Of a stretch of DNA of 35,675 nt, positions 1 through 8,381 are shown piece by piece (the first letter of the stretch is position 1; the number at the start of each line of letters is the position of its first letter). Under the pieces are notes generated by a model, which worked only from the letters and a program-made list of their open reading frames with translations, did not search any database and was not told the DNA's origin. The DNA lies in the NCBI GenBank assembly GCA_018824145.1, contig JAHJHC010000085.1, forward strand, positions 1-35,675. Direction: 5' to 3'. A program made the position numbers and the translations under genes. The stretch is from Candidatus Omnitrophota bacterium (lineage in GTDB: Bacteria; Omnitrophota; Gorgyraeia; Gorgyraeales; Gorgyraeaceae).

Positions 1-810
1 AGTTATGCCTAAAACGCTAAAGAACATCCGTACCATTGCATATACGCCGAGGGATTTTATAAGAACGCCTGATAACATTGCAGAAATCGGTGCCGGCGCA
101 GACGGATGGGCATCCGGCAGCCATGCATGAAATGGGACAAGTGCTGACTTTAACCCGAAACCCATAAGAAAAAATACACTGACCAGTAAAACTATTGGGG
201 AAGGACCACTTTTAGCCAACTCCATTGACATATCAGCCATATTCAGAGTGGATGAGATACTATACAAAAACGCAATGCCTAATAATATAAAAGATGATGC
301 CACAGCCCCCATTACTGCATACTTAAAAGATGCCTCAAGTTCTTCATGTTCTGTGCCAAAGGCAACCAATGCATAACTAGCAACAGCTGCGATCTCAAGG
401 AATACGTATAGATTAAACACATCTCCGCTTATTATTACGCCATTCATCCCTGCCACCATCAAAAGAAAGAGGCAGTAAAAAATCCATTTCTCAGTGTACT
501 TCTTCATATAATCTATTGAATAGATACTAATGAGAAATGCCACTACATTCACTGTGACCAGCATGAAAGAAGTGAGCCCGTCTAGAACCATGGAGATGCC
601 TATAGGCGGAACCCAACCACCTACCTTATAAACAAGCACCCCACTATGCTTAAGCAGAAATATAGAATAAATGGATAAATATGCCAGACAAAATGTAGCA
701 ACAGCAGACAAAAGGTCTGATAAAAATTTTACCTTTTTACCGATAAGGGAGTTTAAAAATGTGGCTGCTAATGGTATAGCAATGAATAATGGCAATATGT
801 TATTCGTCAT
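1..810 (-). CDS. Mrp/Mnh antiporter subunit D-like (NuoN/MrpD family) proton-conducting membrane protein, truncated by the left window edge
   Basis: Not in the ORF track. Minus-strand reading from ATG at 810 gives MTNNILPLFIAIPLAATFLNSLIGKK..., and further on ...FFLMGFGLKSALVPFHAWLPDAHPSAPAPISAMLSGVLIKSLGVYAMVRMFF..., the typical NuoN/MrpD core with the Lys/His proton-channel region. Confidence 0.88.
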   Translation of the reverse strand, partial: MTNNILPLFIAIPLAATFLNSLIGKKVKFLSDLLSAVATFCLAYLSIYSIFLLKHSGVLVYKVGGWVPPIGISMVLDGLTSFMLVTVNVVAFLISIYSIDYMKKYTEKWIFYCLFLLMVAGMNGVIISGDVFNLYVFLEIAAVASYALVAFGTEHEELEASFKYAVMGAVASSFILLGIAFLYSISSTLNMADMSMELAKSGPSPIVLLVSVFFLMGFGLKSALVPFHAWLPDAHPSAPAPISAMLSGVLIKSLGVYAMVRMFFSVLGIT

Positions 811-814
811 AAGA

Positions 815-1153
815 TCAACCCTTCAACTTACGTATCTTCGTGATATCAAATGTGCCGTATTTTTCATACACCCTCATGGCAATCGCGGCTATCATAGCAG
901 TAACTGCAAGACCGATAACTATGGCAGTTAAAACAAGCGCCTGCGGTAAAGGGTCGACCATATCCAAGACCGTTTGATCTGGAGAGTGTATGGGCACACG
1001 GCCGTTCATCCTGTATCCGACCAAAATAAAAAATAGATGCACTGCGTATTCCATTATTACTATGCCTATAATTATCTTTATGAGATTCCTTTTTCTAAGG
1101 ATACAGTACAACCCTACAGAAAAAAGTACAAGACACAAAAAATATACGCTCAT
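815..1153 (-). CDS. Mrp/Mnh antiporter subunit C-like (NuoK family)
   Basis: 112 aa, three hydrophobic segments, NuoK/MrpC-like; located between MrpB-like and MrpD-like genes. Confidence 0.85.
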   Translation of the reverse strand: MSVYFLCLVLFSVGLYCILRKRNLIKIIIGIVIMEYAVHLFFILVGYRMNGRVPIHSPDQTVLDMVDPLPQALVLTAIVIGLAVTAMIAAIAMRVYEKYGTFDITKIRKLKG

Positions 1154-1602
1154 TTTTCTCCACCCTTTTTAGGTATCTTCAAAAGGACCAAGATGACAAA
1201 AATAATAAAAAGCCCCGCGCCTACTTTTAGACATATGGCTAAATTGTATAAAGGGATAAGGCCGGAACTAAAAAGTTTAAAAGGTTTTCCCTTTAGCATA
1301 AAATTAAGAAAGAAGTATCCGCTGCCTATACCCAATATTGCAAACGTTATAAACATTATTGCACCCACACTCTCAAAGAAAGACATCACACTCTGATTCA
1401 TTTTCTTAAAGGTCACTTCTTTCCCAAACGCCAGCATAATATGTATAAAAGAAAGTGCGATAATTGCCCCGCCTGCAAATCCGCCGCCAGGACTTATATG
1501 TCCATGCGTAACGATATATATACCAAATAGCAATATTAACCCTACTGTTAATCGTGTGATTGTCTTGACTATTAAAGTCATGCCTTCCTGATTCTTGGCC
1601 AT
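1150..1602 (-). CDS. Mrp/Mnh antiporter subunit B-like
   Basis: 150 aa with the characteristic HGHISPGGGFAGGAI motif; overlaps the next gene by 4 bp. Confidence 0.88.
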   Translation of the reverse strand: MAKNQEGMTLIVKTITRLTVGLILLFGIYIVTHGHISPGGGFAGGAIIALSFIHIMLAFGKEVTFKKMNQSVMSFFESVGAIMFITFAILGIGSGYFFLNFMLKGKPFKLFSSGLIPLYNLAICLKVGAGLFIIFVILVLLKIPKKGGEK

Positions 1603-1603
1603 A

Positions 1604-2122
1604 TTACTTTTTCCTTCCGACCTTTCTCATAACTGCCAATACCCCCATAACTGCTGTAAAGAGTATAGTCGCCTCTCCTAAAGTATCATATGCCCTATAA
1701 TCCAAGATAACCGAAGATACCAGATTAGTCGCACCTGTCTCTCTTAAACCCTCAGCGATAAATCTCTGAGCAATTTTCATAATAGGTTGTCCAAATTGCG
1801 GCAAGTCTTTTATGTATAGATAAATAAAAACCAAAAACACGCCAATAAATACAAATGTCACAAGTGTATTGAAAAACCAGCGGCCACTTGTAGAAAAAGG
1901 CAGATCTCTCCTAATAGTAGCCCTTATTAATATTATTATGACCAATATCTCAACTACCAGCTGAACAATCGCTAGATCCGGCGCCTTAAGTATCAGAAAC
2001 ACCAGAGACAGGCCGAGGCCTACTGTGCCTACTGCAATAACCGAAGACAATAGATCCTTCTCTTTAACTGCTATAATCGCACCTATAATCATAAATATTA
2101 GAAGGAGTTGCAATTCAAGCAT
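1604..2122 (-). CDS. MbhD/MbhE-like fusion (MrpA C-terminal-like domains)
   Basis: 172 aa. The N-terminal half resembles DUF4040/MbhD (KAPDLAIVQLVVEIL); the C-terminal half resembles MbhE (ILDYRAYDTLGEATILFTAVMGVLAVMR). Confidence 0.75.
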   Translation of the reverse strand: MLELQLLLIFMIIGAIIAVKEKDLLSSVIAVGTVGLGLSLVFLILKAPDLAIVQLVVEILVIIILIRATIRRDLPFSTSGRWFFNTLVTFVFIGVFLVFIYLYIKDLPQFGQPIMKIAQRFIAEGLRETGATNLVSSVILDYRAYDTLGEATILFTAVMGVLAVMRKVGRKK

Positions 2123-2129
2123 CTAAATA

Positions 2130-3926
2130 TTACCTCACTATGGCAAATAAAAATACTATCATCCCCAAGAGACACCATACAAGATATGTGGGTAAAACTC
2201 CGTTATGTAAATATTGAAATATCCTTATAAAGAAAAATACTAATCTCTTACCCTGATCATAGATATCAAAAACCTTTCTCTCTGCCTTGGCATAAATGGA
2301 TTTCAGTATAGATATGTTTTTTATCGTGTCATAAAATTCTGTACCGGAGAGCCTCATGTCTCCCTCGATCTCTTCCCCTCCTATATAAGGAGAAGTCTCT
2401 CTTATACCTCTAATATTACCCGCAACATAAATTAAAAGCCCGACACCCAATCCTATAATCAGGAACAATGTCGCCTTTAAAGACGGCCATGTACCAATAA
2501 ATGTCAGGCCTTCGGGTAAAGCCGGTACTATAAAATATTTTAAAGGTATTATATAGGCAAATACTCCGAATATAATGCATAGAGTTGCAAGGATCAAAGC
2601 CGGCAGCCACATAGACCAGGAAACTTCGTTCCGGGTTGCGGGTGTTGGGCGCGTTTCGTCTTTTGCCTTACCTAGGAACATTGCATGGATTAATTTTATA
2701 AATGAGGCGAGAGTCAGACCGCTTCCAAACATAGCTGCAATTATACAAAATACCCACAATGTCCCTCCTGAACGGCCTCTTTCTACCAAACCCTGATAGA
2801 CCATCCATTTTGAGAAAAAGCCATTAAAAGGCGGGACACCTGATATTGCAAAAGAGGCGATTAAAGTTGTAAAGAAAGTCATTGGCATTGTCTTAGCAAG
2901 GCCACCCAAAGAATCCAGATCCGATGTTTTCGTCTTATATTCCACACTTCCTCCTGAAAGGAATAAACAACACTTATATATAGCATGATTGATCATATGA
3001 AAAAGCCCGCCTGCAATACCTATAATATTACCTGTGCCCAGACCAAGTACCATATAACCAACCTGACTCACTGCATGATAGCCCAGGAGTCTTTTAAAGT
3101 CATGTTGTATAAGTGCCATCATTACTGCTGCTACTATAGTGACTGCGCCTACTACCATCAAAAGGGCATATGTAAAACTATCCAATATAAACACATTTAA
3201 TACCAATCTTGCCAGTAAATAAATCCCTAAAAGTTTATCAAGGCTGGCCGGTAAAAAGGCAGTTACAGTTATCGGCGCATCCTCTGCTGTATCAGGAATC
3301 CAGGTGTGAAAAGGCATTGCACCTGCCTTTGCAAATGCCCCTATAGCTATCAATAGAAATGCCCAAAAGGAAAGTGAATTATCTATGGCTATCTTTATAT
3401 CACTTAAATTTAAACTTCCTGCTATAAGCCATACAATACCAAATCCCATAATCATCAGGGCATCAGAACCGCCTATTATAATAAAAGTCTTCTTACTGGT
3501 ACCCGCGGACCTTGGACCGGCAATGTTAATCAATAAATAAAGCGTAAGTCCTAAAAATCCCCAGCCTGCTAAAAACACGACTATATTATTCGAGACCGCA
3601 GTAAGTATGGATCCGCCTATGGTCCAGATTATATATGAATAATATGAACGGTATTCTTTATATGAAGCCATGAATCTCACTGAGTATAAAGTTACCAAGC
3701 ACCCAAAAAAACCTATCCCTAACACAATAAATCTGGAAAGATTGTCTACGTATAAAAACTTTTCATTAATCGGAGACTGGGCAAATATCTTTATAGAGGC
3801 TACGAATAAATATAGGGCCACAAGCAAACTAAAAGTCTCTATTATCCTTCTGAATCTCTTCGGGATAAGAAAGATAAAAGAACCTGCAAGTGCTGAAATC
3901 AATATTGGCTGTAATAATGTCTGCAT
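2130..3926 (-). CDS. NuoL/MrpA/HyfB-like proton- or Na+-translocating antiporter subunit
   Basis: 598 aa polytopic protein with GWGFLGLTLYLLI, GAMPFHTWIPDTAEDAPITVTAFLPASLDKLLGIYLL and HDFKRLLGYHAVSQVGYMVLG motifs. Confidence 0.9.
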   Translation of the reverse strand: MQTLLQPILISALAGSFIFLIPKRFRRIIETFSLLVALYLFVASIKIFAQSPINEKFLYVDNLSRFIVLGIGFFGCLVTLYSVRFMASYKEYRSYYSYIIWTIGGSILTAVSNNIVVFLAGWGFLGLTLYLLINIAGPRSAGTSKKTFIIIGGSDALMIMGFGIVWLIAGSLNLSDIKIAIDNSLSFWAFLLIAIGAFAKAGAMPFHTWIPDTAEDAPITVTAFLPASLDKLLGIYLLARLVLNVFILDSFTYALLMVVGAVTIVAAVMMALIQHDFKRLLGYHAVSQVGYMVLGLGTGNIIGIAGGLFHMINHAIYKCCLFLSGGSVEYKTKTSDLDSLGGLAKTMPMTFFTTLIASFAISGVPPFNGFFSKWMVYQGLVERGRSGGTLWVFCIIAAMFGSGLTLASFIKLIHAMFLGKAKDETRPTPATRNEVSWSMWLPALILATLCIIFGVFAYIIPLKYFIVPALPEGLTFIGTWPSLKATLFLIIGLGVGLLIYVAGNIRGIRETSPYIGGEEIEGDMRLSGTEFYDTIKNISILKSIYAKAERKVFDIYDQGKRLVFFFIRIFQYLHNGVLPTYLVWCLLGMIVFLFAIVR

Positions 3927-3927
3927 G

Positions 3928-5106
3928 TTATCGACCCCGCCTCATTTTTTCTGTCTTCTCCTGTGAAAGGCGAACCAAATCCTGGCCGTCCATTATTTTC
4001 TTACCTGTCTTATAATCCACAACTGCTGTCCGCTCTGTACAGCAGTAACACGGGTCTACAGCAGCAAGTATTATTGTGGCGTCTGAAATAGTATGGCCTA
4101 TCACTGCCTTTTTATTAGAAGCTATATTCATGAAACTCGGGGCCCTTACTTTATGACGCGCAGGAGAATTGCCGCCGTCAGACATGATATAATGAAATAC
4201 CTCACCTCGAGGTGCTTCATGTCTACCTATTCCTTCACCTATAGGCATATCCTTTATATTTAAATCGATCTCTCCTTTAGGCATTTTATCAAGACATTGT
4301 AATATTATATTAGTAGATTCATAAAGCTCCAGGATCCTAACAACAGCTTTTGCAAAGACCCCTCCCCCATTATGAGTTATGACCTTCCACTCCACTCTAT
4401 CATATGCACCATACGGATCATCCTTCCTTACATCAATGTCCACACCCGAGGCCCTTGCTGTCGGCCCAACAACAGAATAATCATGTACATCCTGTTTCGT
4501 CAATACACCGATTCCCTTTGTCCTTGCATGTATAACAGGATCATCCATTACTGCGCCCTTAAACATGTCAAATTTCGGGATTAAATCTTTCAAGGTCTTT
4601 TTTATCCATGGGAAATCTTCTTCATGCATATCCCTTCTTACGCCACCTGGCTTAAACATAGCATAATGGTTTCTATTCCCGGTAATCCTTTCGCAAATAT
4701 CCAAAACCGGCTCTCTATACCTCCATGCCCACATCCAGACAGTATTATATCCTAAAAAGTGGCCTGCCAGGCCTAACCATAAGAGATGGCTGTGTATCCT
4801 CTCAAGCTCCCCTATTATTGTGCGAATATAAAGAGCCCTTTCAGGTACTGTAACACCTAACAAATCATCAATCGCATTCGTATATGCAAAGGGATGCGAG
4901 GTCGAACAAATACCACAAATACGCTCAATCAGAAATGTCACCTGATCATAACTCTTGGATTCAGCTATCTTCTCGATCAGGCGAAGGTTATAGCCGATTT
5001 CAATATCTATATCCACTACGGTTTCGCCATCTACATGTAACCTAAAAAACTCCGGCTCTTCCTGTAATGGATGATATGGGCCTATGGGAATGATTTTATG
5101 TGCCAT
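3928..5106 (-). CDS. Group 4 membrane-bound [NiFe]-hydrogenase large subunit (EchE/MbhL/NuoD-like)
   Basis: 392 aa. N-terminal ERICGICSTSH and C-terminal DPCYCCTER (DPCxxCxxR) retain all four Ni-ligand cysteines, unlike NuoD. Confidence 0.92.
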   Translation of the reverse strand: MAHKIIPIGPYHPLQEEPEFFRLHVDGETVVDIDIEIGYNLRLIEKIAESKSYDQVTFLIERICGICSTSHPFAYTNAIDDLLGVTVPERALYIRTIIGELERIHSHLLWLGLAGHFLGYNTVWMWAWRYREPVLDICERITGNRNHYAMFKPGGVRRDMHEEDFPWIKKTLKDLIPKFDMFKGAVMDDPVIHARTKGIGVLTKQDVHDYSVVGPTARASGVDIDVRKDDPYGAYDRVEWKVITHNGGGVFAKAVVRILELYESTNIILQCLDKMPKGEIDLNIKDMPIGEGIGRHEAPRGEVFHYIMSDGGNSPARHKVRAPSFMNIASNKKAVIGHTISDATIILAAVDPCYCCTERTAVVDYKTGKKIMDGQDLVRLSQEKTEKMRRGR

Positions 5107-5113
5107 GATATCA

Positions 5114-5201
5114 TTTTGTCACACTGAAGTGTGACCTACAAAGTTGTCGCAAAGGCCTCCATAAACAGGCAGGTTGAAACCTGCCTATTCTCGGCTTTTG
5201 C
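5114..5201. repeat. 88-bp nested-hairpin element, copy 1
   Basis: TTTTGTCACACTGAAGTGTGACCTACA...GCAAAGGCC...AGGCAGGTTGAAACCTGCCT...GGCTTTTGC. 84/88 identical to 5645-5732 by direct comparison. Contains GTCACACT/AGTGTGAC, AGGCAGGTT/AACCTGCCT and outer GCAAAGGCC/GGCTTTTGC stems. Confidence 0.95.
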
Positions 5202-5203
5202 AT

Positions 5204-5638
5204 TTATTTATCTCTCCTCAATGGATAATTGCCTTTAGGCCAGTCGTCCTTTAAAAGTAAATGCTTCATGTTCGGATGGCCTTTAAAATTTACACCCAGT
5301 AGCTCGTGAATCTCTCTTTCTATCCACTCTGCGCATTTCATTATAGCTGTCAAGCTGTCTATCTCAAGATTCGGTTTCTCCAATACCACTCTTAAAGAAA
5401 CTATAAGCCCTATTTCATCAACTGAAAAATGATACAATATCTCGACTCCGGATCTTGTATCAACTCCTGTTGCTATTGAAAACCTTGCTTTAACATCATT
5501 AAAAAGATATCTTACTATCTTCGGCAATATTTCTTTATTAATGGTAACGTACACGCGTCTTACAGACTTGTCTTTAAGTTCTATCAAGTCTTTTCCTGAA
5601 CGCACTTTTATATTTTCGATGATCTCGGTTCTTTTCAT
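5204..5638 (-). CDS. NuoC-like hydrogenase/complex I 30-kDa-like subunit
   Basis: ESGxxY-like region at WIEREIHELLGVNFKGHPNMKHLLLKDDWPKGNYPLRRDK. The ORF track starts at 5653, but MKRTEII at 5638 is an alternative because the region upstream is repeat element copy 2. Confidence 0.85.
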   Translation of the reverse strand: MKRTEIIENIKVRSGKDLIELKDKSVRRVYVTINKEILPKIVRYLFNDVKARFSIATGVDTRSGVEILYHFSVDEIGLIVSLRVVLEKPNLEIDSLTAIMKCAEWIEREIHELLGVNFKGHPNMKHLLLKDDWPKGNYPLRRDK

Positions 5639-5644
5639 TTTTTC

Positions 5645-5732
5645 TTTTGTCACACTGAAGTGTGACCTACATTATTGTCGCAAAGGCCTCCATAAACAGG
5701 CAGGTTGAAACCTGCCTATTCTCGGCCTTTGC
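5645..5732. repeat. 88-bp nested-hairpin element, copy 2
   Basis: Same element as 5114-5201. Here the outer stem GCAAAGGCC/GGCCTTTGC is perfect. It overlaps the 3' end of the small-subunit gene. Confidence 0.95.
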
Positions 5733-6150
5733 CTTTTAATTTTGCAATCAATTTCACGATGCCTAATATCATTGCCTCTGGTTTCGGCGGACATCCCGGT
5801 ATATAAAGATCCACAGGGAGAAGTGAGTCTACAGGATTTGGTGTATACGGGCCATTTGCAAAAATACCCTGGCCACAGGCACATGCACCTACTGCTATTA
5901 CTACGCAAGGTTTTGGTGCCTGTTCATAAACCCTTTTTACACGCTCCACTGCCTTTAAGTTTAAAGAACCAGTAACTAAAATAGCATCTGCATGCCTTAT
6001 GCTGCCTACCAAAACTATGCCAAATCTTTCTACGTCAAATCTAGGCGTCAGTAAATCCAGGATCTCAATATCGCAATTATTACAACTGCCACCTGTACAA
6101 AGGTGATAAACCCAGATAGATTTTGTCAAAGCCCCTAATTTTAAGCTCAT
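5716..6150 (-). CDS. Group 4 [NiFe]-hydrogenase small subunit (NuoB/EchC/MbhJ-like)
   Basis: CTGGSCNNCDIEIL, GACACGQGIF and IPGCPPKPEAM, the proximal 4Fe-4S ligand pattern. Confidence 0.92.
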   Translation of the reverse strand: MSLKLGALTKSIWVYHLCTGGSCNNCDIEILDLLTPRFDVERFGIVLVGSIRHADAILVTGSLNLKAVERVKRVYEQAPKPCVVIAVGACACGQGIFANGPYTPNPVDSLLPVDLYIPGCPPKPEAMILGIVKLIAKLKGKGRE

Positions 6151-6155
6151 ATTTT

Positions 6156-7061
6156 TTATTTACCTAAAATTGCCAGGAAGACTGCGATTAATGCCAAAGC
6201 TGTCATCTTTCCCCAGAAAAACCTCACAGCCTGGTCTATCCTGACTCTAGGGTTTGTATTCCTAATCAAAACTATTATAACCAGTAAAACTACGTATTTC
6301 CATATACTAAAACCTGCCCAGAATACTGTAATAAGAAATAAAGGGAGGGCAACCATCATCATAAACTTTGTAAGCTTCAGGATGGCCAATAAAATCCCGG
6401 AGTACTCGATATATGTCCCTGCCATTATCTCTGTCTCTGCCTCACCAGCATCAAACGGTACCAACCCAAGTTTTGCCTGCATACAAAATATTGCGACTAA
6501 AAATGCGAGGAGCCCTGATAGATTTGATAAAATAGCTCCATTTACTGTCTGGTACTGTATCAAATCCTGTAATCTTAAAAGTCCGCTGCTTTTAATAATA
6601 GGCACGCAAAGGATAATTATAAAAGGTAATTCATAAGCCAGAATCAACTTTATTTCTCTCGATACTCCAACGGAAGCCAGTGGATTCCCGGTTGAAGATG
6701 CACCTAATATAAGGGCAATAGCCGGCAATGTCAATAAATATAAGACAACTATAATATCGCCTGTAAAACCAGTAGCACCCAGCTCTATATTAGCCAACCA
6801 GATAAAAGTAGATGCCAATATTACAGCACTCAGGCCTAAGAGCGGGGAGATCAAAAACATTATTTTCGAAGAATTCTTCGGGATAGTTATCTCTTTTATA
6901 CTCAACTTTACCATATCTATAAATGGCTGATACCAAGGAGGCCCCACTCTCCATTGCACACGAGCGGTTACTTTACGATCTATCCAGCTAGCCACTAAGC
7001 CCAGAGTAGCCGTAAAGAGGAAACCAGGGAATACTAGGAAATTAAATAAATTTTTCAGCAT
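6156..7061 (-). CDS. NuoH/EchB/MbhM-like membrane anchor subunit
   Basis: RKVTARVQWRVGPPWYQPFIDMVKL, VPFDAGEAETEIMAGTYIEYSG and NTNPRVRIDQAVRFFWGKM. Confidence 0.92.
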   Translation of the reverse strand: MLKNLFNFLVFPGFLFTATLGLVASWIDRKVTARVQWRVGPPWYQPFIDMVKLSIKEITIPKNSSKIMFLISPLLGLSAVILASTFIWLANIELGATGFTGDIIVVLYLLTLPAIALILGASSTGNPLASVGVSREIKLILAYELPFIIILCVPIIKSSGLLRLQDLIQYQTVNGAILSNLSGLLAFLVAIFCMQAKLGLVPFDAGEAETEIMAGTYIEYSGILLAILKLTKFMMMVALPLFLITVFWAGFSIWKYVVLLVIIVLIRNTNPRVRIDQAVRFFWGKMTALALIAVFLAILGK

Positions 7062-7066
7062 AACGT

Positions 7067-7555
7067 CTATGGATGATACTTCTTCCAGGGTTTTGCATAC
7101 ACTGCTATATTTTTACCTATCAGATATATATCATCTTTCTCCGAAGGTTCTATATCTATAAACTTTACTGCCCCTTCAATAGAACAGGTCTTTACACAAA
7201 CCGGCACTTCCTTATCACATCTATCTATACATACATCACATTCCGATATAATATAAGGTATTGTACTAGAAGGAATAATCCCAAATGGACAAGCCAAGCT
7301 GCATGACTTGCATGATATACACCGCATACTATAGCGCTTTATTACGCCATCAGGTTGTTTTTCCAATGCATCTTTCGGGCAACTCGTCACACACGGCGCA
7401 TACTCACATCTTCTACATGTATGTTGAAATTGGGCTATCTCCCTTAAGCGGGTTATACCAGAATTATTGGGATGATAATAATAGCTGCATTCACAGGTAC
7501 AAGCCGTGTCTTCACAACTATATAATTTTTCAAGGTCTATGAATAAGCGTTTCAT
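7067..7555 (-). CDS. 4Fe-4S polyferredoxin-type electron transfer protein (HycB-like)
   Basis: Cys clusters CRRCEYAPCVTSCPKDAL, CISCKSCSLACPFGI, CDVCIDRCDKEVPVCVKTC. Start MKRLFIDLEKL at 7555 preferred over the upstream 7573 codon because it sits just after the upstream gene's stop. Confidence 0.87.
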   Translation of the reverse strand: MKRLFIDLEKLYSCEDTACTCECSYYYHPNNSGITRLREIAQFQHTCRRCEYAPCVTSCPKDALEKQPDGVIKRYSMRCISCKSCSLACPFGIIPSSTIPYIISECDVCIDRCDKEVPVCVKTCSIEGAVKFIDIEPSEKDDIYLIGKNIAVYAKPWKKYHP

Positions 7556-7556
7556 A

Positions 7557-8381
7557 TTAATCCCAAATCTCATGTATGTGGCTTATCTTATCATATCTGA
7601 ATACGGGACCGTCTTTACATACGTAAAAATCCCCGAGCCTGCAGTGGCCGCATTTCCCTATGCCACAACTCATGTTTTTTTCCATTGATAAATAAATCTG
7701 TTCTTCTTTATATCCAATATCAATAAGTTTAAATGCCGTAAATTTCATCATAATGGGAGGGCCACATATGACTGCTATGCTATTCTTTAAATTTATTTTC
7801 AGATTATCCAAAGTAGTTGTTACCAGCCCCACTTTCCCTTTCCAATTATCATCACCCTTATCTACCGTAACCCTAAAATTGACCCTTTTATCTATCTTCT
7901 GCCATTTATCCAAGACACAATCTTTAAAAATAATATCTTTAGGAGTCCTTGAACCGCAACAAAACAGTATTTCTTTAAACTTATCTATATCGTGCACTAA
8001 TGCGAGAAACAATGCCCTTAACGGTGCAAGACCCACTCCTCCTCCGACCAGCAGGATCTCTTTCCCTTCGAATTCATTAAGGGGATATTCATTCCCGTAA
8101 GGCCCCCTCAATCCGACTATCTCTCCCTTTTTTAAATCATGTATTCTTTCTGTAACCCTACCTGCCTTCATAATACTAATATCTAACTTGCTATTTTCAT
8201 ATGGGGAAGAAGAAGGAGTAAAAGGTGCCTCTCCTATGCCAGGAATAGTCATTTCTATAAACTGACCTGCTTTAAAATGCAAGGGCTTCTCAGGCTTAAG
8301 CGCAAAGGTCTTTATAGTAGGGCTCTCTTGATAAACATTTAATACTTCAGTTTTTATCGGTATATAAGGACTTTCTATCAT
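7557..8381 (-). CDS. FAD/NAD(P)-binding oxidoreductase with 2Fe-2S cluster, sulfhydrogenase gamma / HydG / AsrB-like
   Basis: FNR-like fold (GQFIEMTIPG, GGGVGLAPLRALFLAL, CGPPIMMKF) and C-terminal CGIGKCGHCRLGDFYVCKDGPVF. Confidence 0.88.
   Translation of the reverse strand: MIESPYIPIKTEVLNVYQESPTIKTFALKPEKPLHFKAGQFIEMTIPGIGEAPFTPSSSPYENSKLDISIMKAGRVTERIHDLKKGEIVGLRGPYGNEYPLNEFEGKEILLVGGGVGLAPLRALFLALVHDIDKFKEILFCCGSRTPKDIIFKDCVLDKWQKIDKRVNFRVTVDKGDDNWKGKVGLVTTTLDNLKINLKNSIAVICGPPIMMKFTAFKLIDIGYKEEQIYLSMEKNMSCGIGKCGHCRLGDFYVCKDGPVFRYDKISHIHEIWD

Noticed and set aside
3928-5106. Interpretation of the NuoD-like gene as complex I or a cysteine-less Mbx/Mbs-type subunit
   Set aside because: All four Ni-ligand cysteines are present (RICGIC and DPCYCC), so a hydrogenase is the better call.
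5672-5908. Minus-strand ORF encoding ...RPRIGRFQPACLWRPLRQ
   Set aside because: It overlaps the well-supported small-subunit gene in another frame, and its C-terminus is just the repeat element read through.
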